From: Echinicola arenosa
Lineage (GTDB): Bacteria; Bacteroidota; Bacteroidia; Cytophagales; Cyclobacteriaceae
Length of the DNA: 64,000 nt
Reading direction: 5' to 3'
Assembly (NCBI RefSeq): GCF_014841125.1
Contig: NZ_JACYTQ010000008.1
Location: forward strand, 62,001-126,000
The notes beneath the pieces are model-generated. The model searched no databases, had not been told where the DNA came from, and saw only the letters and a list, made by a program, of their open reading frames with translations. A program made the translations under genes and the position numbers. Below are positions 34,214 through 43,731 of the stretch, one piece after another. Positions within the stretch are counted from its first letter, which is position 1, and every line of letters begins with the position of its first letter.

Positions 34214-36829
34214 ATGAAAAGAAGAAAATCCCTTAAGATAATGGCCTTAGGTGCTTTGACACCGAGTATGGGTCTTTTATCTTCTCCTCTTACGAATATT
34301 AAAAACGTTATAGATAAAAATACCAGCCTGCACTTCGAAAGTGACTGGCAGCTTTGGCCGAACATGGACTGGGTGGGACCTGAATATTGGGGCAACAGGC
34401 TGCAGGATTGGAAATTACAGGACGGCCGAGTGCTATGCCAGGTTGCTGGGCCAAACAGGACCTTGCACTGCCTGACCACTCAAGCCACCCAAGAAATTGG
34501 TACTTTGGAAACCAGCATTGATTTTCAAATCAACCAAGACTTGCCCGTTTCGGATAAAAACTATGTAGGGATCCGACTCGGAATCACAGGAAAATTCGAT
34601 GATTATCGCTCTGCTGCGGTTCACGGAAAAGGTTTTGATATAGGGCTAACCACCAGCGGAAAGCTGAAAGTGGGAAATGAACTTACGGCTATTCAGCATG
34701 ACCTTGGTGAAGAGTTTACCCTCACGGTCAGCTGTTCAGCTAACCACACTCCTACGCTAAACATTAGCTTGCTTTCCAAATCAGGAGTAAGCATTGCGAC
34801 AGCAGAAAGTCAAAAACTTTCCCAAGAGCAATTGGCAGGAAATATAGCATTGGTAGCCAATATCCAGGATGATTATAAGGAGATTCAAGAAAGCACTATT
34901 GCAGCCAGCTTTGGAGACTGGAAAATCTCTGGTAGTAAATTGATCTCGAGCAGTGAACATGAATACGGTCCAATCTGCTTTGCACAGTATACCCTCAACA
35001 AAGGAACACTTAAGCTAACTTCTCAACTGACGCCTGTGGAGAAAGTGGCAGGGCATCAGGTGAAGTTTGAGATCAAGGAGGGAGAAAACTGGAAAGAAAT
35101 GGGAAGCACTGAAGTAGAGCCTATGTCCCGAACAGTCCACTTTAGACAGGAGAATTGGCCCTACCAAGAAGCCGCCCCTTATCGGATCCAACTTCAATTA
35201 CCCATAAAAGGTGAAACAAGGTACTATACTTATGAAGGTACTATTTCTGCAGAACCAAAGGATCAAGACGAAGTAAAAACTGCCGTCTTTAGCTGTAATT
35301 GCGATTATGGTTTTCCTGATGCAGAAGTTGCTCCCCATGTAGCTTGTCATAAGCCTGACCTGGCCCTTTTTGTGGGAGACCAATTCTATGAAGGTACAGG
35401 TGGCTTTGGCATCCAGACTTCACCCGTAGATAAGGCCGCTTTGGATTACCTGCGCAAATGGTACATGTTTGGCTGGTCCTACCGGGAAGTATTCCGGCAT
35501 ATCCCTTGTGCGATCATTCCCGATGACCATGATGTTTACCATGGGAACATTTGGGGTGAAGCTGGAAAAGCAGCAGATATTTCAGGAAGCTGGGGAGCTC
35601 CTGCACAGGACTCAGGCGGCTATAAAATGGCTCCAAAATGGGTCAATATGGTGCAAAAATGCCAAACCAGCCACCTCCCAGACCCTTATGACCCTACTCC
35701 TGTCCAAAGAGGCATTGAGGTGTATTACACTGAATGGGTTTATGGAGGAATCAGCTTTGCCATCTTAGAAGACAGAAAGTGGAAATCAGCTCCTAAGCAT
35801 GTCTTGCCAGAAGAGGCCGATATTTGGAACGGTTGGATCAGAAACCCTGATTTTGACATCAAGAAGCACCGGGTAAAAGACGCCCAACTTTTAGGAGACA
35901 GGCAATTGGCTTTCTTAGATGATTGGGCCCAAAACTGGTCCGAGGATGTACAAATGAAATCATTGGTCACCCAAACCATTTTCAATACCGTTGCCACCTT
36001 GCCTGTTGAGGCCAAGGATGATAGTGTTGTTCCCAAACTGGAAGTACCAGAAGCAGGAAAGTATGTTCTTGGAGACGAGATCAAAGGAGATATGGACAGC
36101 AATGGCTGGCCGCAAGATGGCCGGGACCGGGTAGTAGATAAGATCAGGAAGTGCTTTGCCTTTCATATTGCTGGTGACCAACACTTGGCAAGTTTCACTC
36201 AATATGGCATCGATCAGCATGGAGATGGAGGCTTTGCCTTTGCAGGTCCTGCACTCAATAACATTTGGCCAAGAAGATGGTGGCCCCCAGTTTCCAATCC
36301 AGAAAGCCATTCTGAAAACAACCCAGTTTACACGGGAGACTTTGAAGATGGATTTGGAAATAAAATGACCGTAAAAGCCGTCGCTAATCCTAGACTTACC
36401 CATCGCGAACCAGCCATCGTTTATGACCGTGCAACTGGATATGGAATTGTCACATTCAACAAAAAAGACAGAACCATTACGACCGAATGCTGGCCGAAAT
36501 ATGTACATCCTTTGAAAAATCCAGCAGGACAATATGCTGGCTGGCCGATCACGGTTTCACAAGAAGACAATTACGGACGCAAAGCCGCTGCATGGCTTCC
36601 AGAAGTCAAGGTCAATGGATTGAATAATCCTGTGGTTGAAATTATCGAAGAGAAAAGCGGTGACAGCCTTTATTGCCTGGCCATCAAGGGCAATACCTTC
36701 GCACCAAAAGTTTTTGCCAAGGGAACTTATACCATAAAGGTAAAGGACAGTAATTCTGGGAAGGTCTTAGAGAAAAAAGGCATTAAGGCCAACTCCCAAT
36801 CCAAGGGAACCTTGATGTTCAGTGCATAA
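34214..36829 (+). CDS. Tat-exported PhoD-like phosphatase/phosphodiesterase with N-terminal accessory domain
   Basis: An 871-residue exported enzyme. The N-terminus MKRRKSLKIMALGAL is a twin-arginine signal, fitting PhoD-type enzymes that fold with metal in the cytoplasm. Residues about 35-330 form a non-catalytic beta-rich region. The metallophosphoesterase part begins near residue 355 with FSCNCDYG, then LFVGDQFYEG, IPDDHDVYHGNIWGE and AGDQHLASFTQYG, which carry Asp, Asn and His metal ligands. The C-terminal 90 residues are another beta domain. It may release phosphate from organic esters; substrate not fixed. A terminator follows at 36839. Confidence 0.85.
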   Translation: MKRRKSLKIMALGALTPSMGLLSSPLTNIKNVIDKNTSLHFESDWQLWPNMDWVGPEYWGNRLQDWKLQDGRVLCQVAGPNRTLHCLTTQATQEIGTLETSIDFQINQDLPVSDKNYVGIRLGITGKFDDYRSAAVHGKGFDIGLTTSGKLKVGNELTAIQHDLGEEFTLTVSCSANHTPTLNISLLSKSGVSIATAESQKLSQEQLAGNIALVANIQDDYKEIQESTIAASFGDWKISGSKLISSSEHEYGPICFAQYTLNKGTLKLTSQLTPVEKVAGHQVKFEIKEGENWKEMGSTEVEPMSRTVHFRQENWPYQEAAPYRIQLQLPIKGETRYYTYEGTISAEPKDQDEVKTAVFSCNCDYGFPDAEVAPHVACHKPDLALFVGDQFYEGTGGFGIQTSPVDKAALDYLRKWYMFGWSYREVFRHIPCAIIPDDHDVYHGNIWGEAGKAADISGSWGAPAQDSGGYKMAPKWVNMVQKCQTSHLPDPYDPTPVQRGIEVYYTEWVYGGISFAILEDRKWKSAPKHVLPEEADIWNGWIRNPDFDIKKHRVKDAQLLGDRQLAFLDDWAQNWSEDVQMKSLVTQTIFNTVATLPVEAKDDSVVPKLEVPEAGKYVLGDEIKGDMDSNGWPQDGRDRVVDKIRKCFAFHIAGDQHLASFTQYGIDQHGDGGFAFAGPALNNIWPRRWWPPVSNPESHSENNPVYTGDFEDGFGNKMTVKAVANPRLTHREPAIVYDRATGYGIVTFNKKDRTITTECWPKYVHPLKNPAGQYAGWPITVSQEDNYGRKAAAWLPEVKVNGLNNPVVEIIEEKSGDSLYCLAIKGNTFAPKVFAKGTYTIKVKDSNSGKVLEKKGIKANSQSKGTLMFSA

Positions 36830-36838
36830 ACCAACCTT

Positions 36839-36866
36839 AAAAAGCGGTCAATGGCCGCTTTTTTTC
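36839..36866 (+). terminator. Terminator after the PhoD-like gene
   Basis: AAAAAGCGG and CCGCTTTTT are complementary around TCAATGG, followed by TTTC. It begins 9 bases after the stop. Confidence 0.85.
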
Positions 36867-37004
36867 TTGAAATAACTTTTTGAACTTTTCCTTCTCGACA
36901 ATAGGCTTTATTATTGATAGTACCATCATACAGATAGTGCTATCAATAATATATAGTATCTTCGATTTATCAACAAAAACTTCTGCTACAGTTTATTTAC
37001 TTCT

Positions 37005-37760
37005 ATGCTCAACCTTTATTCGTCCATCGATTTAACGTATATAGTGCCAGTCTATATCGATAATCAGGAAGCACAAATTATGGAAAAGTTTGTTGCACAA
37101 TATGAACAATTCAAGCCTGATGTTTTAAAGAAAATTCTTTTTGTGTTTGTGGATGATTGTTCCCCTGTTGCCGTCAAAATCACTTCGCAAAAACTGAATT
37201 ATACAGTTGCTAGGATAAAGGACGATATCAAATGGAATCAGGGAGGCGCTCGAAATTTAGGGGTACTGTTAGCCAAGTCAAGTAAGTTAATCCTTACCGA
37301 TCTTGACCACACTTTCCCTGAAGAAACCCTTGATTATCTTTTAAAACAACCCATCCCAAAAGTCATATTCAATTTCAATAGGTTAAAAGATGGACACAAA
37401 CATACTATCCACCCAAATACTTTTTTCTGTTCAAAATCGATCTTCTATAAATCATTGGGAGTTGATGAAGAATTTTGTGGAAACTACGGATATGAAGACA
37501 TCTATTTCATGGAACTTCAAAAGAGCCTGAAAACAAAGGTTAAGACAATCAAAAGGCATCCTGTTTGGGTTAGAGAGCACAAGGAACATCAAGAAGAATC
37601 GCACCATACTTTAATCAGGGACGTTGAGGTAAATCAAAAATTATTAGAGAAAAAAATGAAATACCTTAAAACCAAGAATCCCTTAAAAGGCCATTCTAGA
37701 TTATCTTTAAATTTCACTTGGGAAATAATCGAAGAAAACCTTTTAAAACAAAATACCTAA
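37005..37760 (+). CDS. Glycosyltransferase family 2-like protein
   Basis: A 251-residue cytoplasmic protein with a GT-A-type fold. YIVPVYIDNQEA opens the nucleotide-binding part, VDDCSP and TDLDHTF supply the acidic DxD-like residues, and GVDEEFCGNYGYEDIYF matches the acceptor-side region of galactosyltransferase-like enzymes. The sugar donor and acceptor are unknown. It is a single gene; the esterase gene at 37804 follows after 43 bases and may be co-transcribed. Confidence 0.75.
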   Translation: MLNLYSSIDLTYIVPVYIDNQEAQIMEKFVAQYEQFKPDVLKKILFVFVDDCSPVAVKITSQKLNYTVARIKDDIKWNQGGARNLGVLLAKSSKLILTDLDHTFPEETLDYLLKQPIPKVIFNFNRLKDGHKHTIHPNTFFCSKSIFYKSLGVDEEFCGNYGYEDIYFMELQKSLKTKVKTIKRHPVWVREHKEHQEESHHTLIRDVEVNQKLLEKKMKYLKTKNPLKGHSRLSLNFTWEIIEENLLKQNT

Positions 37761-37803
37761 GCATCCAATCCTTTGACCTAACAAATCAAAAAGCAACATA
37801 ATT

Positions 37804-38625
37804 ATGAAAAATGTCTTATTGTTTACGATTTCTTTTTGCTTCACCTTAATAGTCAATGCTCAAAACAGTTCATACGTCACGGAAAGCAATATCCCCTATT
37901 ATAATGCGGCCATTAGTGCTGCAGATGCCTATATCAACGAGCGATGTGTTTTGGACATATACTATCCCAAAGATAAAAAGGGATTTGCCACCATTGTTTG
38001 GTTTCATGGAGGAGGCTTAACAGGAGGCGAAAAAGAAATCCCCGAAGCCTTGAAGGAAAAGGGCTTGGCCATCGTTGGTGTCAACTATAGACTTTACCCA
38101 AAAGTAAAAGCTCCCACCTACATTGAAGATGCCGCAGCTGCCGTTGCCTGGACTTTTAATCATATTGACGAATATGGAGGTGATCCTTCCCTGATATTTG
38201 TATCTGGTCATTCTGCTGGCGGTTACTTGGCCAGCATGGTTGGTTTGGATAAAAGTTGGTTGGCAGAACATCAGATTGATGCTAATCAAATTGCCGGGCT
38301 AATCCCCTTCAGTGGTCATACCATCACTCATTTTACTGTACGTGAAGAGCGCGGAATACCAGGAACCCAACCGGTAGTAGATGTACTAGCCCCCCTTTAT
38401 CATGTACGCGCCGATGCACCTCCTATTTTACTGATCACGGGAGATAGGGAAATGGAAATGCTTGGTCGCTATGAAGAAAATGCCTATCTAATGCGTATGA
38501 TGAAAGAAGCTGGACATACTGAAACAAGGCTATATGAAATGGATGGGTATGGACATAATATGACTTGGCCTGCTTTTCCATTGTTGTTGAATGAAGTAAA
38601 TAGGGTTACTAAAATGAAAAAATAA
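37804..38625 (+). CDS. Secreted alpha/beta-hydrolase esterase/lipase
   Basis: A 273-residue hydrolase with a signal peptide ending near VNAQ. The oxyanion-hole motif HGGG is in WFHGGGLTGGEK, the nucleophile Ser is in VSGHSAGGYLAS and the catalytic His near the C-terminus in GYGHNMTWP; the Asp is likely in ITGDREME. It belongs to the hormone-sensitive-lipase/BD-FAE-like group and could act on acylated sugars or xylan esters. It is distinct from the SGNH hydrolase at 43732. Confidence 0.84.
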   Translation: MKNVLLFTISFCFTLIVNAQNSSYVTESNIPYYNAAISAADAYINERCVLDIYYPKDKKGFATIVWFHGGGLTGGEKEIPEALKEKGLAIVGVNYRLYPKVKAPTYIEDAAAAVAWTFNHIDEYGGDPSLIFVSGHSAGGYLASMVGLDKSWLAEHQIDANQIAGLIPFSGHTITHFTVREERGIPGTQPVVDVLAPLYHVRADAPPILLITGDREMEMLGRYEENAYLMRMMKEAGHTETRLYEMDGYGHNMTWPAFPLLLNEVNRVTKMKK

Positions 38626-38741
38626 ACCAGTAATAAAATGTTTTTCTGTATATCCGCTATTTCACCAGTACATTTAACCCTTCAAAACATTCTTTCAAAA
38701 ACAGCACAGATCTCACAGAAATGATTGTCTAAACCTTTCTA

Positions 38742-38788
38742 CTGCCCCTGCTAGGCCCGTAGAATTTCCGTTACGGGCGGACAGGCAG
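38742..38788. repeat. GC-rich imperfect hairpin
   Basis: CTGCC...GGCCCGTA on the left and TTACGGGC...GGCAG on the right pair with a few unpaired bases. The right half GGGCGGACAGGCA resembles the loop of attC-like site 1 (GGCGGGCAGGCA, 10150-10161). Confidence 0.5.
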
Positions 38789-38859
38789 TGGGAGTCAGAT
38801 TACTGGTGTCAAAATGGTCCTCCATATTAATGAATTTAACATTTTTAACATTGCCTCTT

Positions 38860-38914
38860 TAACCCGTATTTAACCCCTAGTTAAGCCGTGTTTATCCCGT
38901 GTTTTAGCCGTGTT
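38860..38914. repeat. 11-bp tandem repeat, five units
   Basis: Units TAACCCGTATT, TAACCCCTAGT, TAAGCCGTGTT, TATCCCGTGTT and TTAGCCGTGTT follow each other without gaps. The consensus is about TAACCCGTGTT. No gene overlaps it. Confidence 0.85.
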
Positions 38915-39116
38915 TCTCTTATCAGTGATTTAGGCTAGCCTACACCTTAAGTCCTGGAAAAACTTGGGGACATACCTTTCAATATTTTGGTTATAAGAAC
39001 CTTGGGAATCCTTCTATCCCTCACTGAAGGAACAATTACATTTTAAATGCTTGAGTTGATCCATTTAATAGGTTAAACAAGTGATTTACGTGTAAGGAAA
39101 TATTTTTAACAATAAA

Positions 39117-39245
39117 TATATCCGCAACTGTACCAGAAAAGATTAAAAGCGAATGGAAACGATCGTTTTGTTTGATTGAGGTATCTACTGCCCGACCACT
39201 TAAGCAAAGGATTTATCGTTACTGGCATCATGGCGAATAATCAGA
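39117..39245 (-). mobile_element. MITE-like repeat, copy D
   Basis: Left end TATATCCGCAACTGTACCAGA and right end TACTGGCATCATGGCG, AATAATCAGA. The internal block lacks about 30 bases relative to copies A and C. The AAGTGGTC-type stretch (here GACCACTTAAGCAAAGG on the plus strand) is conserved. It carries no ORF. Confidence 0.68.
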
Positions 39246-39559
39246 AATGCTTTTTGCAGTTTTGAGCAGTCCAATAATTGGCTTGCTTTTTTCCCTCCAT
39301 TTCCTTCAATGGTATTGAGCCAAATCTCTAATAGTTTAGCCAAAAGTTTTGCATTCTTGCATCAATTTATAATCTTTTTCAAGCCCTACCTTCATCAGCC
39401 TCCACTTCTGGTAATATTCACTAAATTTAGTTTTACAAGCTATGAAGCATTTATAGCTCCAAATTAATGCTTTTCCGTTTCTGGGTTTGTTTCCTTAAAT
39501 CAAGCCTTCATTCTAGCGAGTTACTTTTGTAATACTGACACCAAAAAACCATTTAAATC

Positions 39560-39958
39560 ATGAAAAGGTTTTTCTATAATTCTAAATTCACAAAATTAAC
39601 AGCTCTCTTTTGGCTATTCCCCCTATTATTGCATGCCAGTACATTTGAAGACAAAGTAGCAGATGTGGTCAGCTGGGTGGCCTTGATCGTTGCTCCGATC
39701 ATCATGATCACAGTCTTTTTGATGATTCATGTCCTTCCTGAAAAAATCGCGGAAAAGCGCAACCACCCACAGGCACAAGCCATCAAAACCTTATGTATAC
39801 TCTCCCTATTTTTTGGTGGAATATTATGGCCCTTGGCTTGGCTGTGGACATACTCCAAGCCCGTTTTTTATAAAATGGCCTATGGAACAGACAAAGGAGA
39901 TTACCACGAAGAAACCTTTGATGACCTAAAAAAGGAAAAAGATCAGGATAAATCCTGA
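39560..39958 (+). CDS. DUF3302 (YiaW-like) inner membrane protein
   Basis: A 132-residue membrane protein with an N-terminal hydrophobic segment (residues 13-27) and two further spans (about 36-59 and 78-100), and a charged C-terminus. The stretch VVSWVALIVAPIIMITVFLM and LFFGGILWPLAWLWTYSKP fit the DUF3302 family (E. coli YiaW). As in E. coli, an HlyD-type gene (YiaV-like) follows, 51 bases downstream. It may help anchor or assemble that exporter component. Confidence 0.76.
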   Translation: MKRFFYNSKFTKLTALFWLFPLLLHASTFEDKVADVVSWVALIVAPIIMITVFLMIHVLPEKIAEKRNHPQAQAIKTLCILSLFFGGILWPLAWLWTYSKPVFYKMAYGTDKGDYHEETFDDLKKEKDQDKS

Positions 39959-40009
39959 AACTCCATTCTCCTCATTTAGCCAATTCTAACTTTCCTTTAA
40001 TTCACCAAC

Positions 40010-41188
40010 ATGGAAATTTTATTACTTCTGATATACGCTGGAATAGTTTGGTTGATTTTTTTCAAGTTCAAGCTCCTGCCTTGGAACACCATTTCGCAAG
40101 CCATAGTCATTATCATTCCGGTTGTGGCCATTTCCATATTAATCTTGATACTTAATATCGTCGCACCTTCTTCCCATGATGTAAGGGTCATGAACTATAA
40201 TATAGAGATAGTGCCACGAGTGACAGGCCTAGTGACAGAAGTTCCTATCTCTCCAAACCAGCATGTCAAAAAAGGAGAGGTATTGTTCAAAATTGACCCC
40301 ACTCCTTTCGAATTAAAAATCAAAAAACTAGAAGCCAAGCTACCAGAACTTGAAGCAAAATTGGTTGGAGCAAAGGCATTTGACAGGGAACTGGAATCTC
40401 AGTTGACCACTGCCAATAGTCAGATCCAAGTCATCAACACCCAAATCACCCTAGCCAAAAAGCGTTTTGCCCAAACAAAGGAATTGGCGGAAAGTGGTGC
40501 CGGATCACAATTTGAATATGAAGAAGCAGAAACCAACTTAAACAACCTTCAGGCTCAACTTGCAGTAGCAGAATCCCAAAAATCCCAAGTGATTCAAAAA
40601 CTCTCTGCCCAAACGGAAGAAGGTGAATTGGCCGAAATATCGCAGGCAAGAGCTGCATTGGTACAGACCAAGTCCGATATTGCCTATGCCCAGTGGGAAC
40701 TGGATCAGACGGTCTACAGGGCCCCAGCAGATGGTAGGGTGATCAACCTCCAGCTCCGTACGGGTGCCATGGCCGTTCAATTCCCCATCAAACCTGTGAT
40801 GACCTTCATAGAAGATGAGCAATGGGTCGTTGCCCTATTTCATCAAAATGAGCTTCGATATGTGGAAAATGGCAATGAGGCAGAGGTGGCCATCCGTACA
40901 CATCCCAATAGAATCATCAAATGTGAGGTAGAACATATTGTCTGGGCCAATGCCCAAGGTCAGCTGACTACCTCAGGCAGGCTGCCTGATACCAGGATAG
41001 ATGGCTATCATGAGGGACGTTTTGCAGTCAGGTTAAAAATAGATGAAAACGAGGATATCTTCCTTGCTCCAGGTGCTGTTGGGCAAGGAGCTATCTATAC
41101 GGAGCATGGAAAACTTATTCATTTGGTTCGAAAAGTGATTGTTAGAGTAGGTACAAAAATGGATTGGCTAATACTTAAACTGCACTGA
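40010..41188 (+). CDS. HlyD-family membrane-fusion protein (YiaV-like)
   Basis: A 392-residue periplasmic adaptor with two N-terminal membrane segments (about 3-20 and 27-50). RVTGLVTEVPISPNQHVKKGEVLFKIDP is the lipoyl-type motif, followed by a long alpha-helical coiled coil (about residues 105-215) and the second half-barrel YRAPADGRVINLQLRTGA. It would join an inner membrane partner to an outer membrane channel. The DUF3302 gene before it and the TolC-type gene 4 bases after it form one operon; there is no RND or ABC pump here. Confidence 0.88.
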   Translation: MEILLLLIYAGIVWLIFFKFKLLPWNTISQAIVIIIPVVAISILILILNIVAPSSHDVRVMNYNIEIVPRVTGLVTEVPISPNQHVKKGEVLFKIDPTPFELKIKKLEAKLPELEAKLVGAKAFDRELESQLTTANSQIQVINTQITLAKKRFAQTKELAESGAGSQFEYEEAETNLNNLQAQLAVAESQKSQVIQKLSAQTEEGELAEISQARAALVQTKSDIAYAQWELDQTVYRAPADGRVINLQLRTGAMAVQFPIKPVMTFIEDEQWVVALFHQNELRYVENGNEAEVAIRTHPNRIIKCEVEHIVWANAQGQLTTSGRLPDTRIDGYHEGRFAVRLKIDENEDIFLAPGAVGQGAIYTEHGKLIHLVRKVIVRVGTKMDWLILKLH

Positions 41189-41192
41189 TATA

Positions 41193-42587
41193 ATGAAGAA
41201 TATTTCCCTTATCGGTATTGTTTTAATAGGTATAACTATCTCTCCTTTTTCATGCAAGGTGAAAGAACCACCTGCTCTGGAAGAGCTCCAGGAACAAGCT
41301 TTTGCCAATTTCATCTTACCATCTACCTGGCAACAAGCACAAGAGTCGCAGTCCGACTCCAGTATATTCAATGAGAATTGGCTGATTGAATTTTCCAACC
41401 CCACCCTGGATACTTTGGTGGGGGAAGCACTGGAATACAACTTGGACCTGAGCGTGGGAGAAGCCCGTCTTGCACAAGCAGAGGGTTATGTAAAGATGGC
41501 CAAAAGTGCCCTCAGCCCTGCTTTAAATATCCTGGCTAGAGAAAACAGCAAGCTAGGCGGTGACTTTGGGGGTGGACTAAATGGTGCTATATTTTCAGCA
41601 GCATGGGAATTTGATATTTGGGGCAAGCTCCGAAATACTAAACATGCCCAAATACAAGAATACGAAGCTGCTGCCATGGAGCTGAGCTTTGCCAAACTTT
41701 CTATCGCGGCAGCTGTGGTCAGGAATTATTACCTGGCCATTGAAATCTATTTGGAAAAGGAACTGGCTATAGAAATGCTTGACCTGTCTGAGCAACTGGT
41801 ACAAATAGCTGACAAGCGATTTCAAGTGGGAATTGGCAATGAAAAGGATCTGGTGATCGCCAAAGCTAACCTGACTAATATCAAAGACGGTTTTAGTTTG
41901 CTAGAACTGGCTTATAGCAACCAAATCAGGGCGCTGGAACTTCTGCTGGGCAGATACCCTTCCAACCTTATCAGCGTAGAAGGGGATTTGATGGAAATCA
42001 ACAGTATCATCCCGGCCGGTATTCCTCTTCAGATATTAGAGAGAAGGCCAGATGTTTTGGCGGCTCAGCACCGCTTCAATGCAAGTTTTCACCGGGTCAG
42101 GTCAGCCAAAGCAGCCCGGCTTCCCCAAATCAGCCTTACTGGAGGATTTGGTGCGGTAAACAGCAATATATTTACCTTAGTCCCTGAGTTTTCAAACCCC
42201 ATTAGGAGCTTAGGTGGTTCTTTGGTAGCGCCTATTTACCAAGGAGGTATCCTTAAGGAAAACCTTGAAGTCAAAACGTATGAACAAGAACAGGCTGTTC
42301 ATGAGTATGCCCAGACCGTATTGTCAGCCATTAATGATGTAGAAAGTACTCTTGAAACAGTACAGACAGTGGATCAAAGAGAAAAAATACTAAAAGAGGA
42401 AGTACTACAAAACCAAAAAGCCTATGAACTTCAAGAAATTTCCTACAAAGTAGGTAAGTCAGACCTTAGAGATCTGACTTTACAACAAATGGACCTGTAT
42501 ACTTCCCAAATCACACTGCTTCGGGTACAAACTGAAAAAATCGTCCAAAGGGTCAACTTGTATCTTGCCTTAGGTGGAGCAATGTAA
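41193..42587 (+). CDS. TolC/OprM-type outer membrane efflux lipoprotein (NodT-like)
   Basis: A 464-residue outer membrane channel subunit. The lipobox PFSC near residue 20 marks a lipoprotein, common in the OprM/NodT group. The duplicated OEP repeats contain EALEYNLDLSVGEARLAQAEGYVKMAKSAL and the second copy after about residue 270 (LERRPDVLAAQHRFNAS; RLPQISLTGGFG). It should trimerise and provide the exit duct for the adaptor at 40010, from which it is separated by 4 bases. Confidence 0.9.
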   Translation: MKNISLIGIVLIGITISPFSCKVKEPPALEELQEQAFANFILPSTWQQAQESQSDSSIFNENWLIEFSNPTLDTLVGEALEYNLDLSVGEARLAQAEGYVKMAKSALSPALNILARENSKLGGDFGGGLNGAIFSAAWEFDIWGKLRNTKHAQIQEYEAAAMELSFAKLSIAAAVVRNYYLAIEIYLEKELAIEMLDLSEQLVQIADKRFQVGIGNEKDLVIAKANLTNIKDGFSLLELAYSNQIRALELLLGRYPSNLISVEGDLMEINSIIPAGIPLQILERRPDVLAAQHRFNASFHRVRSAKAARLPQISLTGGFGAVNSNIFTLVPEFSNPIRSLGGSLVAPIYQGGILKENLEVKTYEQEQAVHEYAQTVLSAINDVESTLETVQTVDQREKILKEEVLQNQKAYELQEISYKVGKSDLRDLTLQQMDLYTSQITLLRVQTEKIVQRVNLYLALGGAM

Positions 42588-42745
42588 ATATCCAATATTG
42601 ATATCAAAGGCCTTTGTAAAATAAACACTAAAATCTATCAGGCTTCGATCTTTCTGAAAAAATATTACCTTGCTCAAATTGAAAGGTCAAAGTTTCCTGT
42701 TTCTTTGGGCCAAATTACCATTAATAGGTTTGAGATAGCTTGTAA

Positions 42746-43723
42746 ATGATACAATCAGTATTGAAATATATTCTGTCGTTTGGACTGATGTTTATTCTTG
42801 GCACCCATCAGGTAAAATGTCAAGAAGATACCAGTTCAATTTCATCAAAGATCGAAAATTTGAATTCTGATAAAGATGTGATTTTATTTCTAAACGAGCT
42901 TGGAGGCACTTTTAAGAACTTCAAACTGAAAGCCATTTCAGAATTCCAAACGGAGAATAACCCAACACTTATTAAAAAAACTGCTGACTCCCTAGACATC
43001 AGAGGTAGTTACTTCAAAGGGGATTTTGACAATAACCAAGAAAGAGACCTATTGGTCACTGGAGAGCAATATGGATTTACATCCTATTTAATAATGGCTA
43101 TTGAAAAAGATTCAGTCCAGGTAATTGCCTTGTCGAATGGACATTACTTTCAAGACTTTATTTTTCCCTCTGTCAGAAATGATTCATTGATTGATATCTT
43201 TTCCTTTTCCCCAGAAGTGTACTTTTCTGACCAAGATGTCAATCCTTCACTTGAAGTAAAGACCTTTACTTTTAAATTCGGCCATGTCATAGAAGCCAAT
43301 AACCATCCAATGCCCTATGAAATCAATAAAATTGAATTCAAAACTGACTATTGTTTCGGCACCTGCCCTGTATTTTCCTTAGAACTATTCCCGTCATCCT
43401 TATCGACCTTTCACGCGGAAGCTTACAATTTTGAAGAGAAAAGAGGGGAAATATCCAAAGAAATGGATTTTAGAACTAACATAAAGAAGGAATCGTGGGA
43501 GGAAATCACTCAAATATTGAATTATATCAATTTTCCTGAACTAGAAAACGAATATGCTGTCAATTGGACAGATGACCAAAAGGTTTTTCTAACCATTCAC
43601 TATGATCATGGGCAGGTAAAAACCATTTCTGACTATGGACTACGAGGTACTTTTGGACTGAATTTGTTGTATCAAAAACTATTTGACTTACGAAACAACC
43701 AAGATTGGGAGGAAACCAATTAA
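42746..43723 (+). CDS. Exported DUF6438-domain protein
   Basis: A 325-residue protein with an N-terminal signal peptide (residues 1-25). The C-terminal about 120 residues carry the DUF6438 signature FKTDYCFGTCPVFSLEL, whose two Cys lie five apart, and end with the stretch FLTIHYDHGQVKTISDYG. The N-terminal half contains a region around GDFDNNQERDLLVTG that recalls FG-GAP-like repeats. The function is unknown. It converges on the SGNH hydrolase gene with only 8 bases between the stops. Confidence 0.75.
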   Translation: MIQSVLKYILSFGLMFILGTHQVKCQEDTSSISSKIENLNSDKDVILFLNELGGTFKNFKLKAISEFQTENNPTLIKKTADSLDIRGSYFKGDFDNNQERDLLVTGEQYGFTSYLIMAIEKDSVQVIALSNGHYFQDFIFPSVRNDSLIDIFSFSPEVYFSDQDVNPSLEVKTFTFKFGHVIEANNHPMPYEINKIEFKTDYCFGTCPVFSLELFPSSLSTFHAEAYNFEEKRGEISKEMDFRTNIKKESWEEITQILNYINFPELENEYAVNWTDDQKVFLTIHYDHGQVKTISDYGLRGTFGLNLLYQKLFDLRNNQDWEETN

Positions 43724-43731
43724 GACCTATT

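Larger units (their letters stand above)
38626..39559. other. Gene-free stretch with three repeat features
   Basis: About 930 bases without a convincing ORF. They hold a GC-rich hairpin (38742-38788), an 11-bp tandem array (38860-38914) and MITE-like copy D (39117-39245). A TAnnTTTG box (TACTTTTG, 39522-39529) lies 31 bases before the next gene and may be its promoter. Confidence 0.55.

Noticed and set aside
38860-38914. CRISPR array
   Set aside because: The units are 11 bp, directly adjacent and degenerate, without spacers. No cas genes are present in the window.
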